From CAYLHS01 sp964383535 (GTDB taxonomy: Bacteria; Actinomycetota; Acidimicrobiia; Spongiisociales; UBA4744): DNA of 64,000 nt. Position numbers and translations under genes: made by a program. How positions within the stretch are numbered: position 1 is the stretch's first letter; the number at the start of each line of letters is the position of its first letter. The notes under the pieces were generated by a model. It did no database searches, was not told the DNA's origin, and was given only the letters and a program-made list of their open reading frames with translations. The stretch is from the NCBI GenBank assembly GCA_964383535.1, contig CAYLHS010000001.1, positions 27,374-91,373 of the forward strand. Reading direction: 5' to 3'. Positions 34,926 through 43,612 of the stretch are shown one piece after another.

Positions 34926-35834
34926 ATGCGACGCGTCATCGAACGGCTCTTGAATCTGCTCGCCTTCCTGCTCACTGCGGAACGGCCTGTCACTGCCGAG
35001 GAGATTCGGGTGACGGTGGCCGGATACGCGAACGAGTCCGACGAGGCGTTCCACAGGATGTTCGAGCGGGACAAGGCGCTGCTTCGACGAATGGGCATAC
35101 CCCTCGAGCTCAGAGCGACCGATGGCTGGGAGGTCGAGTACGGGTACGCGCTGCAGCCAGACGAGTATCAGCTCCCAGACCCGGATCTCAACGACGAAGA
35201 ACGCGCAGCGTTGTGGCTTGCAGCTCAGGTCGTGCGCCTTGGGGGACAACCCGCGGGACCGGACGCCCTGCTCAAACTCGGAGGGTTGACAATGGCGGGG
35301 GGAGGCGAGCCATTGGCCGCCGATCTCGGGCTGGAGACCGGCGACCTGGAGACCGCGTTTCACGCCGCGACCGAACGAAGAGAGTTGTCGTTCGACTACC
35401 ACGGTCGAACCCGGACGGTGCAGCCCATGGGCATCCTCCACCAGCGGGGGCACTGGTACCTCGTTGCTTTTGAAGCGGGCGTACAACGGTCTTTCAGAGT
35501 CGACAAGGCCGCGCGGCTGGTCCTGGGTGAGCGGGCCGGGGCCTTCACTCGGCCAAAGGGGTTCCGTCTGCGCGACGCCGTGCCGGTCGAGCCGTGGGCG
35601 ATCGGTGAGGCGGACGTCGTCGCCAGGGTGCTGTTCGATCCCGACGCGGCATGGTGGGCCAGACGCCAACTCACCGGTGGGGTCACCGAGCTCGACGACG
35701 GCTCACTCGAGGCCACAGTCACCGTTGCAAACCCCGACGCGTTCATCGGGTGGTTGTTGAGCTTCGAAGACAAGGCCGAGATCGTCGAGCCTCCGGAACT
35801 TCGGGCAATGCTCATCGAACGAGTACGCCAATGA
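34926..35834 (+). CDS. pafB: WYL-domain transcriptional regulator PafB
   Basis: 302 residues: N-terminal winged helix (RLLNLLAFLLTAERPVTAEEI), central linker, WYL domain (HQRGHWYLVAFEAGVQRSFR) and C-terminal WCX extension. With PafC it activates DNA-damage genes independent of LexA/RecA in Actinobacteria. It is coupled to pafC by ATGA. Confidence 0.92.
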   Translation: MRRVIERLLNLLAFLLTAERPVTAEEIRVTVAGYANESDEAFHRMFERDKALLRRMGIPLELRATDGWEVEYGYALQPDEYQLPDPDLNDEERAALWLAAQVVRLGGQPAGPDALLKLGGLTMAGGGEPLAADLGLETGDLETAFHAATERRELSFDYHGRTRTVQPMGILHQRGHWYLVAFEAGVQRSFRVDKAARLVLGERAGAFTRPKGFRLRDAVPVEPWAIGEADVVARVLFDPDAAWWARRQLTGGVTELDDGSLEATVTVANPDAFIGWLLSFEDKAEIVEPPELRAMLIERVRQ

Positions 35835-36748
35835 GCCGGACGGCGCAACGCCTGACGCGGATCCTCTCGATGGTCCCATGGGTGATCGCTCATCCGGGAG
35901 CGACCGTCACCGGCGTGTGCGAACGGTTCGGCTACACGAAAGACGAATTGATCGCCGACCTCAACCTGGTGTTCGTCTGCGGACTGCCCGGGTACGGGCC
36001 CGGCGACCTGATGGTGGCATACGTCGAGGACGACGAAGTCGTCATCGACATGGCCGACTACTTCTCGCGAGCATTGCGGCTCAGTATGTCGGAAGCACTC
36101 GCTCTGCTCGCCGCGGCAGAAACCCTCATGGCGACCGATCAGGCGCCGCCCGCCCTCAGGAGCGCGGTGGTGAAGCTCACCCGGGTGCTCGGCATCGAGT
36201 CCGACGAGACGATCGCGATCGAGATCGACAGCGAGAGTTCGATCGTCACGACACTGCGCTCCGCCGCCGCGGAGGGACGCGTCGTCGACCTGACCTACAC
36301 ATCACTCTCCAAGGGAGAGACCACCAGACGGCTGATCGAGCCCTGGTCGGTCTTCACCACGCTGGGAAACTGGTATGTGTCCGCCTACTGCAGGACGGCA
36401 CGGGCAGAGCGCGTGTTTCGCATGGATCGGATCCGCTCGGTCGAAGCGACGGGGGAGCGTTTCGCTCCCAATCCGGACCCACCTGCACCCGTGGTCCGAT
36501 ACACCCCGTCCGAGGACGACGTGCAGGCCACCATTCGCCTCGGACCGCGTGCCGCCTGGGTCGCCGACTACTACCCGGTCGACGTGATCGACACGGATCC
36601 TCTCACCGTCCGTTTCTCAACATCGGATGCCGGTGTCGCCGCCAGGCTGCTGGTACGACTGGGAGGTGACGCCGTCCTCGTGAAGGGCCCCGAAGTCCGC
36701 GAGGCGACGGCCTCACTGCGAAAACGCATCCTCACTAGATACGTGTGA
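35831..36748 (+). CDS. pafC: WYL-domain transcriptional regulator PafC
   Basis: 305 residues, same layout as PafB: N-terminal helix-turn-helix (QRLTRILSMVPWVIAHPG, VTGVCERFGYTKDEL), WYL domain (FTTLGNWYVSAYCRTARAER) and C-terminal domain. ATG 35831 overlaps pafB by 4 bp; the frame is open upstream only inside pafB. It presumably forms a heterodimer with PafB. Confidence 0.92.
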   Translation: MSRTAQRLTRILSMVPWVIAHPGATVTGVCERFGYTKDELIADLNLVFVCGLPGYGPGDLMVAYVEDDEVVIDMADYFSRALRLSMSEALALLAAAETLMATDQAPPALRSAVVKLTRVLGIESDETIAIEIDSESSIVTTLRSAAAEGRVVDLTYTSLSKGETTRRLIEPWSVFTTLGNWYVSAYCRTARAERVFRMDRIRSVEATGERFAPNPDPPAPVVRYTPSEDDVQATIRLGPRAAWVADYYPVDVIDTDPLTVRFSTSDAGVAARLLVRLGGDAVLVKGPEVREATASLRKRILTRYV

Positions 36749-36824
36749 CCATTTCGCATTAGTCACTACAGGGCGCAGCCGGCTGGACCGATACACGTGT
36801 CATGAACGGTGAGCGGAGCGCCGA

Positions 36825-37118
36825 ATGACCACTATCAAGACGACGTGCCAACACTGCGGTGACATCGAACTGCACCCCGACGATCTTGCACTCGAGCTGG
36901 ACCCGACGGGTGACCAGGGGAGCTACCTCTTTGTGTGTCCCGAATGTGGAGATTTGCAGCGACGCCCGGCAAACAACCGGGTCGTCAACGTCCTGCTCGC
37001 AACCGGCGTCAGCTACGACGTGATCGTGCCGGAGCCCGGACCAATCACCGACGAGGAGATCTCCCGATTCGTCGACGCCCTCGACCGGGAAGAAGAGTTC
37101 TGGAGGATGCTCGCCTAG
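36825..37118 (+). CDS. Zinc-ribbon protein between pafC and tatA, hypothetical
   Basis: 97 residues with knuckles TTCQHCGDI and FVCPECGDL, a zinc ribbon, followed by an acidic C-terminal helix (EEISRFVDALDREEEFW). ATG is preceded by CGGAGCG about 9 nt upstream. Similar small proteins occur at this place in other actinobacteria, as I recall; function unknown. Confidence 0.7.
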   Translation: MTTIKTTCQHCGDIELHPDDLALELDPTGDQGSYLFVCPECGDLQRRPANNRVVNVLLATGVSYDVIVPEPGPITDEEISRFVDALDREEEFWRMLA

Positions 37119-37141
37119 TGACGCTTGGGCGGCCCCATCCC

Positions 37142-37147
37142 TAACAT
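37142..37147 (+). promoter_or_regulatory. -10 box TAACAT, leaderless promoter of tatA
   Basis: TAACAT lies 9 nt before GTG 37157, without an obvious ribosome-binding site. Confidence 0.42.
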
Positions 37148-37156
37148 GAGAGCCTT

Positions 37157-37441
37157 GTGCTCTTCGATGTCAGCCCTTCCGAACTGATCGTCATCCTTCT
37201 CGTTGCCTTGATCGTGTTCGGACCGAAACGACTGCCCGAGATGGCCAGGAAACTCTCGTCGATCGTACGCGAGATCCAGGGCGCCGCCGGCGAGCTGCAG
37301 CGTGGACTCGAAAAAGAAGTCCGGGAACTGACCGACCCGATCAGGGAAGCCACGAAACCACTGCGGGAGCTGTCTGCTGCACCGGACACAGACGCTCAGG
37401 ACCACTCCACGTCCGGGGACACACCTCCCGAAGATGAGTGA
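37157..37441 (+). CDS. tatA: Sec-independent translocase subunit TatA/TatB
   Basis: 94 residues: one N-terminal membrane helix (SELIVILLVALIVFGPKRLP), the FGPKRLPEMAR hinge and an amphipathic helix, then an acidic tail. The Glu in the membrane segment and the long acidic tail lean towards TatB, but the gene is next to tatC as tatA usually is. It forms the translocation element for folded proteins. GTG start; it overlaps tatC by 8 bp. Confidence 0.88.
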   Translation: MLFDVSPSELIVILLVALIVFGPKRLPEMARKLSSIVREIQGAAGELQRGLEKEVRELTDPIREATKPLRELSAAPDTDAQDHSTSGDTPPEDE

Positions 37442-38147
37442 GGACACGCCGCGTTCGGTCGTCGAGCATCTGGAGGAGCTTCGCTGGCGGCTCGTGAAGA
37501 GCGCAGTCGCCATCGCGATCGGGGCGATCGTCGCATTCATCTTCCGTGCGTGGATCTTCGACGCCCTGGCCCGGCCGTATCACCTCGCGCTCCCGGGGCA
37601 GGACCTGAACCAGTTCGAGGTGACCGAAGGGTTCTCAGTCGCGATGCGGCTGTCCATGTTCGGCGGACTCTTCCTCGCAAGCCCCGTCCTCTTCTATCAG
37701 GTGTGGGCATACATCAACCCCGCACTCACCAAGCGGGAGCGGAAGTGGACGGTTCCAATCATCTCGGCGCTCGTTCTGCTGTTCTCGGCCGGCGTCGCGT
37801 TCGGTTACTACATCCTCCCGCGAGGGCTGGTATTCCTCCTGGGGATTCAACCGGGGCTCAACGCGGTGATCGGGGCATCGGACTACTTCGGCCTCGCGCT
37901 GCGATTCTTGCTGGTCTTCGGTCTCGCCTTCGAGTTCCCCGTATTCATCTTCGCTGCGGCTGCCGCGGGCCTGGTCTCGTCTGAGAAACTCGGACAGGGG
38001 CGTCGCTGGGCCGTTCTGATCATCGTCATCGTCGGCGCGGTCGTGACCCCGACAGGCGACCCCTTGACGCTCACTGCCCTCTCTGTTCCGCTCTACCTGT
38101 TGTACGAGGCGACCATCTGGGTCGTCAAGCTCGCCCTTCACAAATGA
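37434..38147 (+). CDS. tatC: Sec-independent translocase subunit TatC
   Basis: 237 residues, six membrane segments. The N-terminal signature VVEHLEELRWRLVKS, with its glutamate cluster that binds the twin-arginine signal, and GLAFEFPVFIFAAAAAGLVS are canonical. It overlaps tatA upstream and the helicase downstream (ATGA). Confidence 0.95.
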   Translation: MSEDTPRSVVEHLEELRWRLVKSAVAIAIGAIVAFIFRAWIFDALARPYHLALPGQDLNQFEVTEGFSVAMRLSMFGGLFLASPVLFYQVWAYINPALTKRERKWTVPIISALVLLFSAGVAFGYYILPRGLVFLLGIQPGLNAVIGASDYFGLALRFLLVFGLAFEFPVFIFAAAAAGLVSSEKLGQGRRWAVLIIVIVGAVVTPTGDPLTLTALSVPLYLLYEATIWVVKLALHK

Positions 38148-40549
38148 CCGGGTTCGAGCTGGATCCCTTTCAGCGAGAGGCATCTCGCGCCATCGCATCG
38201 GGCGAATCGGTCGTTGTCACCGCCCCGACGGGCTCTGGAAAGACGCTCGTTGCGGAGTTCGCGATCCAGGGAGCGCTGGAACGCAAACGGAAGGCGTTCT
38301 ACACCACACCCCTGAAGGCGCTCTCCAACCAGAAGTTCAACGATTTCGGCCGCCTGTACCCGGACGTCGGGCTGCTCACGGGCGACAACACGATCAACGG
38401 CAGCGCATCGCTTGTCGTGATGACGACGGAGGTGCTGAGGAACATGATCTATGCGAGTTCGTCGGCCCTGGATGATCTCGACGTCGTGGTCCTCGACGAG
38501 GTGCACTACCTTCAGGATCCGGCCAGGGGAGCGGTTTGGGAGGAGATCATCGTCCACGCGCCACCTGGCGTGCAACTGGTCTGTCTCTCTGCGACCGTGT
38601 CCAATGCAGACGAGTTCGCCGCGTGGGTACGAAGCCGTAGAGGCCCAACGAGACTCATCCAAGAAGATCGCCGCCCGGTACCCCTGGTGAACCTGTACGC
38701 CCTGAAAGACCGATGGGACGATGAAGTGCTCCTCGAGCGCATGTTCGCCGAAGCGGCACCACACCGGAGTATCGAATCCCGGGTCAGCGGCAGAAGGGCG
38801 GGACGGTACACAACCCCTCGGCGGAACGAGACCATCTCGGCGTTGGCGGCGAGGGAGATGCTACCCACCATCTACTTCATCTTCTCGAGAGCCGGTTGCG
38901 ACGACGCGGCCCGGCGGCTCGTCCAGGCCGGAGCCCGTTTCACCAACCCGACCGAGATCGAAGAGATACGAGCCGTAGCCGAGCGTCACACGGCCCATCT
39001 CGACCCTAGGGATCTCGTGGCGCTCGGCTACGACGAATGGGTGTACGGGCTCGAAGCGGGAATCGCGCCACATCACGCGGGCATGGTTCCTGCATTCAAA
39101 GAAGTGGTCGAAGAGCTGTTCGCTCGTGGGCTCGTGAAGGTGGTCTTTGCCACCGAAACCCTGTCGCTCGGCATCAACATGCCCGCTCGGACCGTCGTCC
39201 TCGAAAGCTTGAGCAGATTCACGGGGGAGACGCACGAGCTTCTCCGTCCCGGTGACTACACGCAGCTGACCGGGCGTGCTGGGAGGAGGGGAATCGACGA
39301 GGTGGGATACGGTGTGGTGCTTCACTCGAGGTACGTACCGTTCGCCAGAGTCGCCGAACTCGCGCGTGCGGGATCACATGCGCTCTCGTCGAGTTTCCGT
39401 CCGTCCTACAACATGGCCGTCAATCTCATCGCGAACTATCCGCGCAAACGTGCCGAGCAGCTCCTCGGCGCGTCCTTCGGTCAGTACCTCGCGTCGAAGG
39501 GGATCGCATCGAAGCGGCGGCTCCTCACACGTCAAGTGCGGGAACTCGGTGACCTTCGTGCAAAGGCGACGTGTGAGCGAGGGGACGTAGGCGAGTACGT
39601 GCGGCAGTTGCCGCACGCGGGCTCCTTCGATGTAGGGGATATCCTCGAAACCGTCGGAGGTCGCGGCATCGTCGTGAAACGTCGGCACGGGAAACGAGTC
39701 GAACTGGTGATGGTGATGGAGGATGGCCGGCTCTCGACATTGACGCCTCGCGTCTTTCGCGGCGCGCAGAAGATCGGCTGGATGGCTGTCGAGGATGCTC
39801 GCAGGATGACGACTGACGGCTCGTACAGGCGCCACGTGGGTCGTCGGATCGCTTCGGCCGTACGGCAACATCCGGTCGCCTCATGTCCCGACCGCGCCAC
39901 CCACGTCGCCTCGTACCAGCGGCTGGCGAAGCTCGAACGAAGGATCGACCGCCTTCGCGAGGAACTCGAGCGAACGAGCGGTGGCCTGATCGACGAACTC
40001 GACCGAATCCTCACACTCCTGGGTGCGTTGGGCTACGTGAACGGATGGTCCCTCAGCGAGCAGGGTGAAAGGCTCAGATCGATCTACTCGGACACAGACC
40101 TGCTGCTCTGCGAAGCGATTCGAAACGGGCTGCTCGACGATCTCGAACCGGCCGAGATGGCATCACTGATCTCGATGACGGTGTACGAGGCCCGGCGGGC
40201 CGAGTCGGCAGTGCAAGAGTGGCCGACATTCAGCCTGTCGAGCCGAGGAGAGCGGCTGGAGTCGTTGTGGGAAGTGCTCGTCGATCGCGAGCAATCCCTG
40301 CGGCTGCCAAGATCACGCCCTCCGGAGAGGGGCTTCGTGGATGCCGCCTACCGGTGGGCATCTGGTGCCGATCTCGACGAACTGCCGGGCGTCACCGACG
40401 CGGGGGACTTCGTGCGAACGTCGCGCCAGCTACTCGACGTGCTGCGCCAGGTGCGCGACGCGATTCCCGCGTACAGAATCCCAATCAGTGAAGCAATCGG
40501 TGCGATCGATCGGGGCGTGGTGGCGGCCCCCCGGTACGAACATGAGTGA
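38144..40549 (+). CDS. helY: Ski2/Mtr4-like DEAD-box RNA helicase (HelY)
   Basis: 801 residues. Motif I APTGSGKT (27-34), motif II DEVH (118-121), SAT, the C-terminal RecA-like domain with FATETLSLGINMPA and QLTGRAGRRGID, and a long C-terminal region ending in a DSHCT-like helical domain. It is shorter than mycobacterial HelY (about 900 residues as recalled). It should unwind structured RNA during decay or processing. It follows tatC as in M. tuberculosis, with ATGA overlap. Confidence 0.92.
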   Translation: MTGFELDPFQREASRAIASGESVVVTAPTGSGKTLVAEFAIQGALERKRKAFYTTPLKALSNQKFNDFGRLYPDVGLLTGDNTINGSASLVVMTTEVLRNMIYASSSALDDLDVVVLDEVHYLQDPARGAVWEEIIVHAPPGVQLVCLSATVSNADEFAAWVRSRRGPTRLIQEDRRPVPLVNLYALKDRWDDEVLLERMFAEAAPHRSIESRVSGRRAGRYTTPRRNETISALAAREMLPTIYFIFSRAGCDDAARRLVQAGARFTNPTEIEEIRAVAERHTAHLDPRDLVALGYDEWVYGLEAGIAPHHAGMVPAFKEVVEELFARGLVKVVFATETLSLGINMPARTVVLESLSRFTGETHELLRPGDYTQLTGRAGRRGIDEVGYGVVLHSRYVPFARVAELARAGSHALSSSFRPSYNMAVNLIANYPRKRAEQLLGASFGQYLASKGIASKRRLLTRQVRELGDLRAKATCERGDVGEYVRQLPHAGSFDVGDILETVGGRGIVVKRRHGKRVELVMVMEDGRLSTLTPRVFRGAQKIGWMAVEDARRMTTDGSYRRHVGRRIASAVRQHPVASCPDRATHVASYQRLAKLERRIDRLREELERTSGGLIDELDRILTLLGALGYVNGWSLSEQGERLRSIYSDTDLLLCEAIRNGLLDDLEPAEMASLISMTVYEARRAESAVQEWPTFSLSSRGERLESLWEVLVDREQSLRLPRSRPPERGFVDAAYRWASGADLDELPGVTDAGDFVRTSRQLLDVLRQVRDAIPAYRIPISEAIGAIDRGVVAAPRYEHE

Positions 40550-41435
40550 GTGGCTCGTCCTCGTCAACCCTCTCGCCGGAAGAGGAAGGCACGCCGCTCG
40601 ACGGACACGCCGGGCCCTCGAGGTGCACGGAATCTCGGCGGACGTTCGAGTGCCCACGACACCATCGGCGATGCGGGAAGCTGTCGACGCCGGTGTCGCC
40701 GAAGGGCGGACACATTTCGTTGCGGTTGGTGGTGATGGAACCGCCAATCTCATGGCCGACCAGCTGCTCGACCACGCGTGGTCGACGCCACCGGTGCTCG
40801 GGCTTCTCCCCGGAGGGTCCGGCTCGGACCTCGCCAGATCGTTCGACATCCCTCAGCACATCGAGGGCGCGGTGGCGGCGCTGCATGGCGACGCTACGTC
40901 CACGGTGGACGTAGGGGTGCTGGAGGGTCGGTGGGGATCGAGACGGTTTGTGAATTGCGCCGAGTCGGGCCTCACGGCCGCCGTCCTCCATCGCTCGCTC
41001 GGGCTGCCCAGGTGGCTGGGATCGGTCAAGTACCACCTCGCTCTCGGACTCGTGTACCCGAAGGTGCGGCTCGCCACCATGACGGTTCGCGCGGGCGAGC
41101 ACGAGTTCCAGGGGAGTTCGCTTCTCGCAGTGTTCGCCAACGCCCGGTACTTCGCAGGTGGTTGGAACATCGCTCCGGACGCCTCTGTGTCGGACGGACA
41201 GTTCGACATCCAGGTGTTCGAGGCAACGAAACGGGACATTCCACGCCTGTGGTGGCTCGCGAAGTCGGGCGCCCATGTGGGCGAGCCGGGCGTTCATCAC
41301 TTCGCTGCCGAGACCTTCACGGTGGAGGTTTCGGATGGGTGGCCGGTAGAGGCCGACGGGGAGTACTTCGGTGAGGGATCGATGCGAGGCACCATTCTTC
41401 GATCTGCCCTTTCGATCAAGATCCCTGACTCGTAG
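40542..41435 (+). CDS. Diacylglycerol kinase-family lipid kinase
   Basis: 297 residues of the YegS/DAGK catalytic family. NPLAGRG and VAVGGDGTANLMAD form the nucleotide site and LLPGGSGSDLARSF is the family's third motif, here GGSGSDLAR instead of the common GTGNDFAR. It phosphorylates a lipid such as diacylglycerol with ATP. ATG 40542 overlaps the helicase end by 8 bp; the frame is open upstream only inside it. Confidence 0.88.
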   Translation: MSEWLVLVNPLAGRGRHAARRTRRALEVHGISADVRVPTTPSAMREAVDAGVAEGRTHFVAVGGDGTANLMADQLLDHAWSTPPVLGLLPGGSGSDLARSFDIPQHIEGAVAALHGDATSTVDVGVLEGRWGSRRFVNCAESGLTAAVLHRSLGLPRWLGSVKYHLALGLVYPKVRLATMTVRAGEHEFQGSSLLAVFANARYFAGGWNIAPDASVSDGQFDIQVFEATKRDIPRLWWLAKSGAHVGEPGVHHFAAETFTVEVSDGWPVEADGEYFGEGSMRGTILRSALSIKIPDS

Positions 41436-41478
41436 AAAGCTCTTCGCAAACGTTTCACCACACTTCGACAGGAGTGGT

Positions 41479-41509
41479 TATACTCTCGCCGCCCCTCCGG
41501 CGGAGGGGC
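41479..41509 (+). promoter_or_regulatory. Promoter -10 TATACT and leader hairpin before the DUF4193 gene
   Basis: TATACT at 41479-41484 is followed by a hairpin GCCCCTCC-GGC-GGAGGGGC (41491-41509, 8-bp stem). This gives a leader of about 50 nt before ATG 41539, unlike the leaderless neighbours. The stem starts near the expected transcription start and may stabilise the mRNA. Confidence 0.5.
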
Positions 41510-41538
41510 AGGGTGATTCCGGAGACAGGGAACTCGAG

Positions 41539-42060
41539 ATGGATCGCGACACCTTCGACGGCGTAGACGACGAACTCGAATACGAGGACGTCGACGCACC
41601 GGACGACCTCGATGACCTCGACGAAGAGGGCTCTGACGACATCGACGCGTTCGCAGATACAGAGGACGATGAAGACGACGCAGCCGGCCTGGACTTGGAT
41701 AGTCTGGGACTCGATCTCGAAGAAGGCTTCGGCGAAGCGAGTACCAGCAGCGTCGACGAAGACGACGACGAAGACGACGACGAAGGCGACGAGGACGACG
41801 CGGCGGCCGAGGAGAACGAGGAAGCCCTGGAAGAACTCGAAGCGGAGGAGCTCGAACTGCTCGAGGACGAGGTCGCCGAAACGCTTCTCCTCGATGAAGC
41901 GGCGGAACTCCGGGCCATCCGGCGAGCCGAACTCACACTCGACACAGACGCCGAGAGCATCCGGGGAGACGAGTTCGTGTGCCAGTCGTGTTTCTTGGTC
42001 AAGCGCACGAGCCAGCTCGCCAACAAGCGCAGGCTAATCTGCAAAGACTGTGCCGGTTGA
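41539..42060 (+). CDS. DUF4193-like zinc-finger protein with long acidic region
   Basis: 173 residues. The last 40 (RGDEFVCQSCFLVKRTSQLA and LICKDCAG) match actinobacterial DUF4193, a small four-cysteine zinc protein of unknown function, normally about 100 residues as recalled. The first 130 residues are extremely acidic, with runs such as DEDDDEDDDEGDEDD and glutamate-rich helices, roughly twice the usual length. ATG 41539 lies after the leader hairpin; an earlier in-frame start would run back into the lipid kinase gene. The end overlaps the next gene by 11 bp. Confidence 0.75.
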   Translation: MDRDTFDGVDDELEYEDVDAPDDLDDLDEEGSDDIDAFADTEDDEDDAAGLDLDSLGLDLEEGFGEASTSSVDEDDDEDDDEGDEDDAAAEENEEALEELEAEELELLEDEVAETLLLDEAAELRAIRRAELTLDTDAESIRGDEFVCQSCFLVKRTSQLANKRRLICKDCAG

Positions 42061-42772
42061 TCCCTCGTCTGTCACCGTTGTCATACCGACGTACAACGAG
42101 CGGGAGAATCTCGAATCAGTCGTGACCGCGGTGACCCGGTTCGGGTATCGCGTGCTGATCGTAGATGACAACTCTCCCGACGGTACCGGCAACGTTGCCG
42201 ATGGACTGGCCTCAACGAGTGAACTCGTACGGGTCCTCCACAGGACCACCAAGCAAGGTCTCGGGTCTGCCTACGCGGAAGGATTCCAGCAGGGAATGGA
42301 CGCGGGTGCCGACATTCTGTGTGAGATGGACGCGGACTTCTCCCACGACCCCGCCGCGCTTCCTCTCCTCATGAACGCAATCGAACGGGGCGCTGACCTG
42401 GCCATCGGAAGCAGATACGTCGATGGGGGTTCGACACCCGATTGGCCCCTTCACCGCCGGGTGCTTTCGAAGGGAGCAAACGCCTACGCGAAGCTGATGC
42501 TTCGGCTGCCCGTGAAAGATGCAACGGCCGGATTCAGGGCGTTCCGAAGGGAGGCTTTGACTCGTCTCCATCCCGAGACGTGTCTCGCCGCGGGGTACGC
42601 CTTCCAGGTCGAAATGGCTTGGCGGGCGGTGCGAGAGGGCTTGCGGATACGCGAGGTGCCGATCGCGTTTCGGGACCGAGCGGCAGGGAAGTCGAAAATG
42701 GGTCTGCCCGTCGTGCTCGAAGCCATGTGGCTGGTCACCAAGTGGGGGGTAACCAGGAGGGAGCAACGGTGA
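42050..42772 (+). CDS. Polyprenol-phosphate mannosyltransferase (DPM1/Ppm1-like)
   Basis: 240 residues, GT2 family. IPTYNERENLESVV begins the nucleotide-sugar domain; VDDNSPDGTG, EMDADFSHDP (metal-binding DxD) and AIGSRYVDGG are diagnostic for dolichol/polyprenol-phosphate mannose synthases. It would transfer mannose from GDP-mannose to a polyprenyl phosphate for cell-envelope glycan or protein mannosylation. No membrane anchor is present. GTG start overlaps the DUF4193 gene. Confidence 0.9.
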   Translation: MPVDPSSVTVVIPTYNERENLESVVTAVTRFGYRVLIVDDNSPDGTGNVADGLASTSELVRVLHRTTKQGLGSAYAEGFQQGMDAGADILCEMDADFSHDPAALPLLMNAIERGADLAIGSRYVDGGSTPDWPLHRRVLSKGANAYAKLMLRLPVKDATAGFRAFRREALTRLHPETCLAAGYAFQVEMAWRAVREGLRIREVPIAFRDRAAGKSKMGLPVVLEAMWLVTKWGVTRREQR

Positions 42773-43206
42773 CCTGCCCATCATCGAGGTTCGCGACGGT
42801 TGAGGATGTGCCTGAGCTGGTCCGCCTCTACCGACTCCTCGACGAGGAGATGGCGGCGTTACGCCCCGCCTGGTCCGTGACGGAAGGGTTGCCCGAGCCC
42901 ATCGATCGTGCACTCGACTCGAGACTCGAAGGTTGCGTCGTCGGTCTGTTCGACGGCGTACCGGTCGGGTTCCTCGTGGCCGACCTTGCTGCGCCCATCT
43001 GTGGAATCGAGATCGTGTTCACGCACCCGGAAGCCAGGGGAGTAGGAGTGGGGGAGGCCATGGTGCGCTTGCTGATATCCGAAGCGAGGACCCGGGGGGT
43101 CACGTCTTTCGATGTTGCAGTGTTGCCCGGGCACCGCGCCGCGAAGAACTTCTTTGAAGGGGAAGGCTTCAAAGCGCGACTGATCATCATGCACCGCGAT
43201 GAATGA
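42769..43206 (+). CDS. GNAT family N-acetyltransferase
   Basis: 145 residues. The acetyl-CoA loop appears as FTHPEARGVGVGEAMVRLL, and the final strand NFFEGEGFKARLIIMHRD is typical GNAT. Start GTG 42769 overlaps the mannosyltransferase stop by 4 bp and has AGGAGGG upstream. Substrate unknown. Confidence 0.82.
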   Translation: MTCPSSRFATVEDVPELVRLYRLLDEEMAALRPAWSVTEGLPEPIDRALDSRLEGCVVGLFDGVPVGFLVADLAAPICGIEIVFTHPEARGVGVGEAMVRLLISEARTRGVTSFDVAVLPGHRAAKNFFEGEGFKARLIIMHRDE

Positions 43207-43612
43207 CCGTCGTCCGATCCCGGGCGTGGGCGCCGTCGTCGTTCGTGAGGAATCGTTGCTGCTGATCCGGCGCGGCAGAGGAGCGAATGAGGGCCTGTGG
43301 GCGGTGCCTGGAGGCAAAGTCGAGTACGGAGAGACGCTGAGAGAGGCCGTGGCTCGGGAGACGCTCGAGGAGACAGGCTATGTCGTTTTCGTGGGGGACA
43401 TCGCATGGGCCGGCGAGGCAATTGGACCTGGTGATCCGCCGGATTGGCACTACACCCTGATCGACTTCTACGCGAAGGTGATCGGAGGGGAACTCGCGGC
43501 CGGCGACGATGCCACTGCCGCCGAGTGGGTGCCATTGCCGGCCGTGCTGCTACGCCCCGTGACGCCGACCATGGTCGATCTCATGCATGTGCTTGATCGT
43601 CGAAGCACCTGA
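43199..43612 (+). CDS. Nudix hydrolase
   Basis: 137 residues with a complete Nudix box (GGKVEYGETLREAVARETLE followed by ETG). The N-terminal strand (PGVGAVVVREESLLLIRRG) and WAVPGG are typical of MutT/ADP-ribose pyrophosphatase-like proteins. It overlaps the GNAT gene by 8 bp and the converging DUF1015 gene by 32 bp. Hydrolyses a nucleoside diphosphate linked to X; exact substrate unknown. Confidence 0.85.
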   Translation: MNDRRPIPGVGAVVVREESLLLIRRGRGANEGLWAVPGGKVEYGETLREAVARETLEETGYVVFVGDIAWAGEAIGPGDPPDWHYTLIDFYAKVIGGELAAGDDATAAEWVPLPAVLLRPVTPTMVDLMHVLDRRST

